DNA of 64,000 nt from Pontederia crassipes (lineage: Eukaryota > Streptophyta > Magnoliopsida > Commelinales > Pontederiaceae). Location of the stretch: positions 22,745,189 through 22,809,188 of the forward strand of contig CM060186.1 in the NCBI GenBank assembly GCA_030549335.1. The letters are read 5' to 3'. Position numbers and translations under genes: made by a program. Below are positions 59,670-64,000 of this stretch, in pieces (within the stretch, counting starts at the first letter, position 1; each line of letters begins with the position of its first letter). Under the pieces are notes generated by a model. That model was not told the origin of the DNA. It did not search any database and saw only the letters and a program-made list of their open reading frames with translations.

Positions 59670-62639
59670 CACTATAAGAAACTTACGAAATAGTGACACC
59701 ACCTATGCATCGCTAATGTGGGGCTAACTCGTGGCTAAAAACATTAGCAATGCATTAGCGTCGACACGGCGCCACACACAAGGGATGTCGAAAATTGGTA
59801 GCAATTAGCTTTGTCGTGGCGTCAAAGAGCACACCGACGCTACTAGCATCACAAGTCAATGCTAGTCCAACGTTATTATGACTCTACAAGTCACGTGGCA
59901 AAGCGACAGTGGGAGGCGCTAATGCGGCGCTAAGTGTTGACACTATTCAGACGCTAATATGGCGCTACGACAATCGCTTATTTCATTGCCATCATTTGTG
60001 GCGCTAATTAGTTGCCAATGCGTCGCTAGTATTGCGAGGCTATCGAGTCGCTAAAGTGGTGCCAATATGTGCGATGCTACTATGATGCTGTCGCGACGCA
60101 ACATACAACATGTTCATATACAAAATATTCTCGCTACTTCAACCATTACATTACACAATCAGATTGAACCATTACATTACACAACGAAGAATCAATGCTG
60201 ATCCAAATTGAACAATTTATGCATTGCTATTGATATAATCGATGCATTGTTATTACATTTGATATTGATCCATAAAATCGATGCAATCAACACATTACAA
60301 TCTGTTTGATCTCCTCAAAGTCGTCGCCTGCAACTCGCTGCTCACCGCGATCCTCATTTGGTGAAGACGATGTGTTCACCGCTGCCGTCATAACTCTCAT
60401 TTGGTGAAGATGACGTGTTTGCCGCCACTGCCAACCGCTGTGCAAGCCTAGATGATGGCCGTGTCACATCGGCAGCCATCTCCTATGGCACTGAAGAAGA
60501 TGGGGCCACCAGAGCATCGTCAGAGGAGAGGCACCGAATCTGACAGGCACTGGAGCGGTGATGGTCGTCAGAAAGATGAGGAGGAGGATGAGGCAGTGGA
60601 GATGCCTGGGTGGCATTGAGGCAGTAGCAACAGGAGGCGGCGGCGTCCGGGCAGCATGAGAGCAGCGGCAACAGGAGGAGGCGGCAGCATCCGGGCGGCG
60701 TCAGAGCAGCAACAACAGTAATAGTAGGAGGAGGTGATAGCATTCGGGTAGGAAGCAATAGTAGGAGGAGGAGAGTGATTAAAAGGCGGAAAAGGCAGCA
60801 TCCGCATAGCATAAGCATGCTACCAATTGTCAGATTAAATGAAAGGATGGTTCAGATTCATTTTTCGACGAGCACACGGATTGCCACTTAGCGAAGCAAA
60901 TTTGGCGATTCTAGTGTGTCACTAATGTGGCTATGCGTTAATTCAATTCCAATAAATAATTAATTCTAAAATAGGTCAAATGGCATCGTATATTAGCGAC
61001 TCAGAAATTGCGAGGCGAAGTTAGAATATAGTGTCGCATTGACATTGGCATACCGAGACGCTAAACTAGCATCATGAAACGGCGACCCTATTGTGACACT
61101 AAAATTGAGTAGCAACAGAAATGTCGACGCTATTGTGAAGCCATTATATCGCTATGCTTATGCGTCGCAAAGGTGGCGCTAAAGTAGATTTATTAACTAT
61201 AAAGTTATTAACTATGTATATATGTAATATATATATGTATATGTGTATATGTATACGTATATATGTATATGTGTATATGTATACATACGCATATACGCAT
61301 ATATGTATTATATGTGTGTATATATATATGTGTTTATCGACGTCATTTGAAAGTTTTGAAAATCATATGTCGATCAAATGAGGCCATTCTAAGAAGTCCC
61401 GAGATGTCTGATTTTCAAGAAAAAGTAATTTCTAATATTTTTTGAAGTGCACGAAGCAAAATAGATCATTGAATACTCTTTTAAAATTTGGATACAAAAA
61501 AAATTCTAAGAAAAATAGCAATGTTTAGAAAAAATTTAAGACTCTGTCAACTAAATGGCCCATTCTGAGCGCTCCCAAAAGGTCCAATTTTTTAGAATGC
61601 ATACTTTTATATTTCTTAGGTGGGTGAGTTTTGAGAAATTTTTAAGATTACGAAAACTAGGTATTTTGAGAATCAAAGGAAACGAAAAAAGCCTATTATT
61701 TTGTGGCAATCAGAGCGAGGACCGTAGAGAATCAACCATTTCTATTTCGAAACTTTGCCCATTTTATTGAATTTCTTCTTACCTCCAATCGCCACAATTC
61801 TTGTGCGGGTGGACAGCTCGTGTCGATCTATATGAGTCCGTAATTTTCGTTTCAACCGATTCCCTACGGACTCACCTCGGCAATCGTCGAAAGCCTTTTT
61901 TCCTAGGTTCTTAACTCTGGCGTCCGACCTCCCAAAAAATATTGAAAAATATGTGTTGTCATGGTCTACAGGAGGTATAAATTTCATCATGATCCGACCG
62001 TCGAATCTCCGACAATCGCCATTTGAACCCCATGGAAAATGAGGAAGCACTATTCCCCCAATTTTGGAATTTGGGAATTGGAGTATAATGTATGTATAAC
62101 ATAGTATACTAATTTTTGTATATTATATAACACAATAATATAGTATAGTATAGTATAGTATAGTATTCTATAATATACTATACAATATATAACATATGTT
62201 GTCAAAAGAGCATAAACTAGCATCTACTTAGCATCGCCACACTCTCACGCTAATATAGCGTCACTTTTGTCGATGCCAATACAACACAAAACACTGGCGC
62301 TAATATCATCTCTTATTTTAGCATCGACTTAGTGCCACGATTGTGATGACTCTAACTTAGCGTCGCAAGCTAGTCATGCCAATACAATGCTATCATCTAT
62401 CATGCATTTTTTTAGTTTTCATGTGTGATAATAGCATTGAATAGCATCGCGATGTCGCCTCATTTAGTGTCGACATCCTTTGACACTAATGCGATGCTGA
62501 AGTGACTTTATTGAGAGATAGTTAATGTCTGCATTTGTCGACCCAATGATATGCTATTGTGACGCTATTGGCATCTATTTAGCGTCACGTAGTATGATGA
62601 TGCTAATACACATCATTATTTGACATTTTTCTTGTAGTG
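59670..62639. mobile_element. Second non-autonomous CACTA transposon
   Basis: 2970 bases with termini CACTATAAGAAACTTACG and, reversed, CACTACAAGAAAAATGTC, flanked by TAT on both sides (59667-59669, 62640-62642). Subterminal regions (59690-60115, 60870-61200 and 62200-62620) are full of GCTAAT(G/A).(G/C)GC and (T)TAGCGTCGC words. No transposase. It holds a GC-rich low-complexity block (60310-60830), a TATATGTA-rich block (61200-61335) and a mixed block (61540-62060) whose minus-strand frame of 102 residues I do not recognise. Confidence 0.9.
62137..62165 (+). repeat. TATAG pentanucleotide microsatellite
   Basis: Five to six perfect TATAG units inside the second CACTA element. Confidence 0.85.
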
Positions 62640-62832
62640 TATTATACAAGTTGTGCACAAAAGGATGTGTTTACGCAACTAAAAGAAAATTGAAGTTGTG
62701 TAAATAGTTTGAAACATTGCAAGCTGGCAATTCAAAAATCTATTAACCTTCTTCCAAAAATAGTGCTATTCTCTAAAGATAATTAAATCTTAAAAATGTG
62801 ATCAAACCCCACTTTGATACTGATAGTTGAAT

Positions 62833-63225
62833 TGTAAGGCACCTAGGGGGAGGGTCAATTGTGTTCATAGTCGATAAAACCAAATTCTAAAGTTAAGCAC
62901 GAAAACATAAAAATTAATTCGATAAAGTGTAAAATAGTAATGTAATGCAAGTGAGGAGCAAAAGAAAAAGGAAGGCAAAACTCAAAATTTTGTTAACGAT
63001 GTTCATCCCAACTCTTTGGGTTATGTCACCACTCTAGTTTCTCGACATTGAGATGGAGTTTCACTATCAAACCAAATATGTATTTCCTTGCTTCAAGAAG
63101 TAGGCAAACATCTTCAAAGGAAGCTTACAATCCACACCCTTGTCTCAAGCTAAAAAGTTAAAGTGACAATTTCATTTATAAAGGAGATCACATTCTCATA
63201 TCACAAACAACTTTTGAAATCTTTT
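62833..63225 (-). mobile_element. Sirevirus-like LTR fragment
   Basis: TGTAAGGCACCTAGGGGGAG, followed by GTCAATTGTG, is a diverged form of the family's terminal block read on the minus strand (compare 23603-23640), and CTCGACATTGAGATGGAGTT-like sequence follows in the same order as at 23795-23815. Only the R/U5 part is present. It ends near a C-run at 63247. Confidence 0.6.
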
Positions 63226-63480
63226 TAGAGTTTTTTCCGCTACCACCCCCCCCCCCCCCAACCCTCCCCTCAACTATGAACTTTTTCCGCGTCTACCCAC
63301 GTCTTTCGAATATTCCACTGACTCCCCATGAACTATACCGCCTTTTCCACTTAACTCCATCCATCAACCTCTGTCAACTTTCCCATTAATTTTCTTTTTT
63401 TTATTTATGAAATGTCCATTCTACTCTTCTCTCGTGTCATTTAATATTGTAAAATATAAATAATATATTATAAAAATAAA
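63226..63480. other. Possible MITE half
   Basis: ACTATGAACTTTTTCCGCGT and CCTTTTCCACTTAACTCCAT resemble one arm of the 'plain formula' fold-back MITEs common in plants. The other arm was not found. A C-run of about 14 is at 63247-63260. Confidence 0.3.
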
Positions 63481-63639
63481 AAAATGAGGAGAAGGCGACG
63501 ACGGATAGGAAATCTAGGTGGAAGGAGCTGCTGGAGGAGTCCCTGTGGGCGCTCGTGTACGACCTAGATGAGAGGAGGAGGTAGAGGGATGAAAATGAGA
63601 GGAGGGGAAGGTGGCGGAGTCGGAGCCGAAGGAGGCGGC

Positions 63640-64000
63640 GGAGGGCGGATCAGGCCGTGGTGGATGAGGCAAGAGAGCTCAATGCTTCCTCCACCTCCTC
63701 CCTCGGCGACGGTGGTAGCGGTGATGGATTGATGAAATAAAAATTGATGGTTGTTCTTCCGGTGGTCATCTCGACCGCCATGCATCCCAGCGCCAATGTC
63801 AGCGGGCGCCCCTGCTCCTCTCCACCGGACACTTTCGATACCACGAACATCGGCATGCCTCGAACTGCCCCTCCTCCTTGGTGACTCGTGCGCAGTCAAA
63901 TTCTACGGCCTTCGCGTGCCCATTGGCATCGATCAGGACGATGTCTTAGTGGACGATGCCCCTCGAATGCAGGTACGCCAACCCCCTGACGACATTGCAG
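63640..64000 (-). pseudogene. MAPKKK-type protein kinase fragment
   Basis: Minus-strand reading shows GLAYLHSRGIVH (kinase subdomain VIb, where HRDIK is expected), then DANGHAKAVEFDCARVTKEEG (subdomain VII, with EFD in place of DFG), and in another frame GGEEQGRPLTLALGCMAVEM followed by TTGR (subdomains VIII-IX, usual form GEEQG..ADIWALGC). This is closest to the plant MAPKKK15-21 group of MEKK-like kinases, which are normally single-exon and GC-rich. An in-frame stop right after the HSRGIVH block, at least one frame change and the lost DFG show that it is not functional. The amino-terminal lobe would lie beyond 64000. The Pro-rich sequence below 63640 has no recognised domain. Confidence 0.7.

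Noticed and set aside
60483-60818. 111-residue Leu/Pro/Cys-rich minus-strand frame
   Set aside because: GC-rich triplet-like repeats inside a CACTA element; no domain and several overlapping frames.

Overview
The window looks like repeat-rich intergenic DNA from a flowering plant. The evidence is a plant-only SPOROCYTELESS/SPEAR-type repressor gene, Ty1/copia elements of the Sirevirus type, Athila-like Ty3/gypsy elements, an Au-like SINE, and CACTA and hAT transposons with plant-style termini. Whether it is a monocot or a dicot cannot be decided from this stretch. Only one host gene appears intact (minus strand, 48050-49985). A broken MAPKKK kinase fragment lies at the right edge (about 63640-64000). 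Almost everything else is transposable-element sequence, much of it nested.

Layout. 1-577: minus-strand Sirevirus LTR running in from the left. 945-8750: Athila-like Ty3/gypsy fossil with two adjacent LTRs (1295-2997, 2998-5122), a leader with a primer-site-like motif, an env-like 3' ORF region, and a solo LTR inside it (6287-7553). 8754-10075: minus-strand Sirevirus LTR and 3' region. 10076-11423: Athila-type LTR remnant. 12397-18825: probable Ty3/gypsy LTR split by a gag-only Sirevirus derivative (14589-18659). 20283-21560: chromovirus-like 3' end and LTR. 22480-23290: degenerate array of about 200 bp units. 23603-24683: solo Sirevirus LTR. 25947-28436: Sirevirus LTR plus gag. 28437-30198: older LTR fragment carrying a hAT MITE. 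30199-41516: the main Sirevirus, with both LTRs, PBS, pol, env-like ORF and PPT, carrying a solo LTR that itself carries a SINE. 41845-44330: CACTA and Ty3/gypsy gag remnants with a 1.1 kb hAT element. 48050-50011: SPEAR-like gene. 50869-55166: large solo LTR split by a CACTA element. 58257-58666: fold-back MITE. 59670-62639: second CACTA element. 62833-64000: Sirevirus LTR fragment, then the kinase fragment.

Relative ages can be read from the nesting. A Sirevirus gag fossil abuts an old Ty3/gypsy LTR, which is broken by a hAT MITE and by the 30199 Sirevirus. That Sirevirus received a solo LTR, which in turn received a SINE. Several boundaries were fixed by visible target-site duplications.

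The most unusual signals are: short palindromes multiplied inside LTRs of three unrelated families, each with its own palindrome; related 3' ORF domains in a copia and a gypsy element; a CACTA element with a GC-rich 60 bp repeat core; and, in the one live-looking gene, a short upstream ORF whose stop overlaps the main start plus a 19 bp copy of the exon 1 splice-donor junction inside its SINE-bearing intron. All coordinates and domain calls are by eye; no alignment or database search was run.
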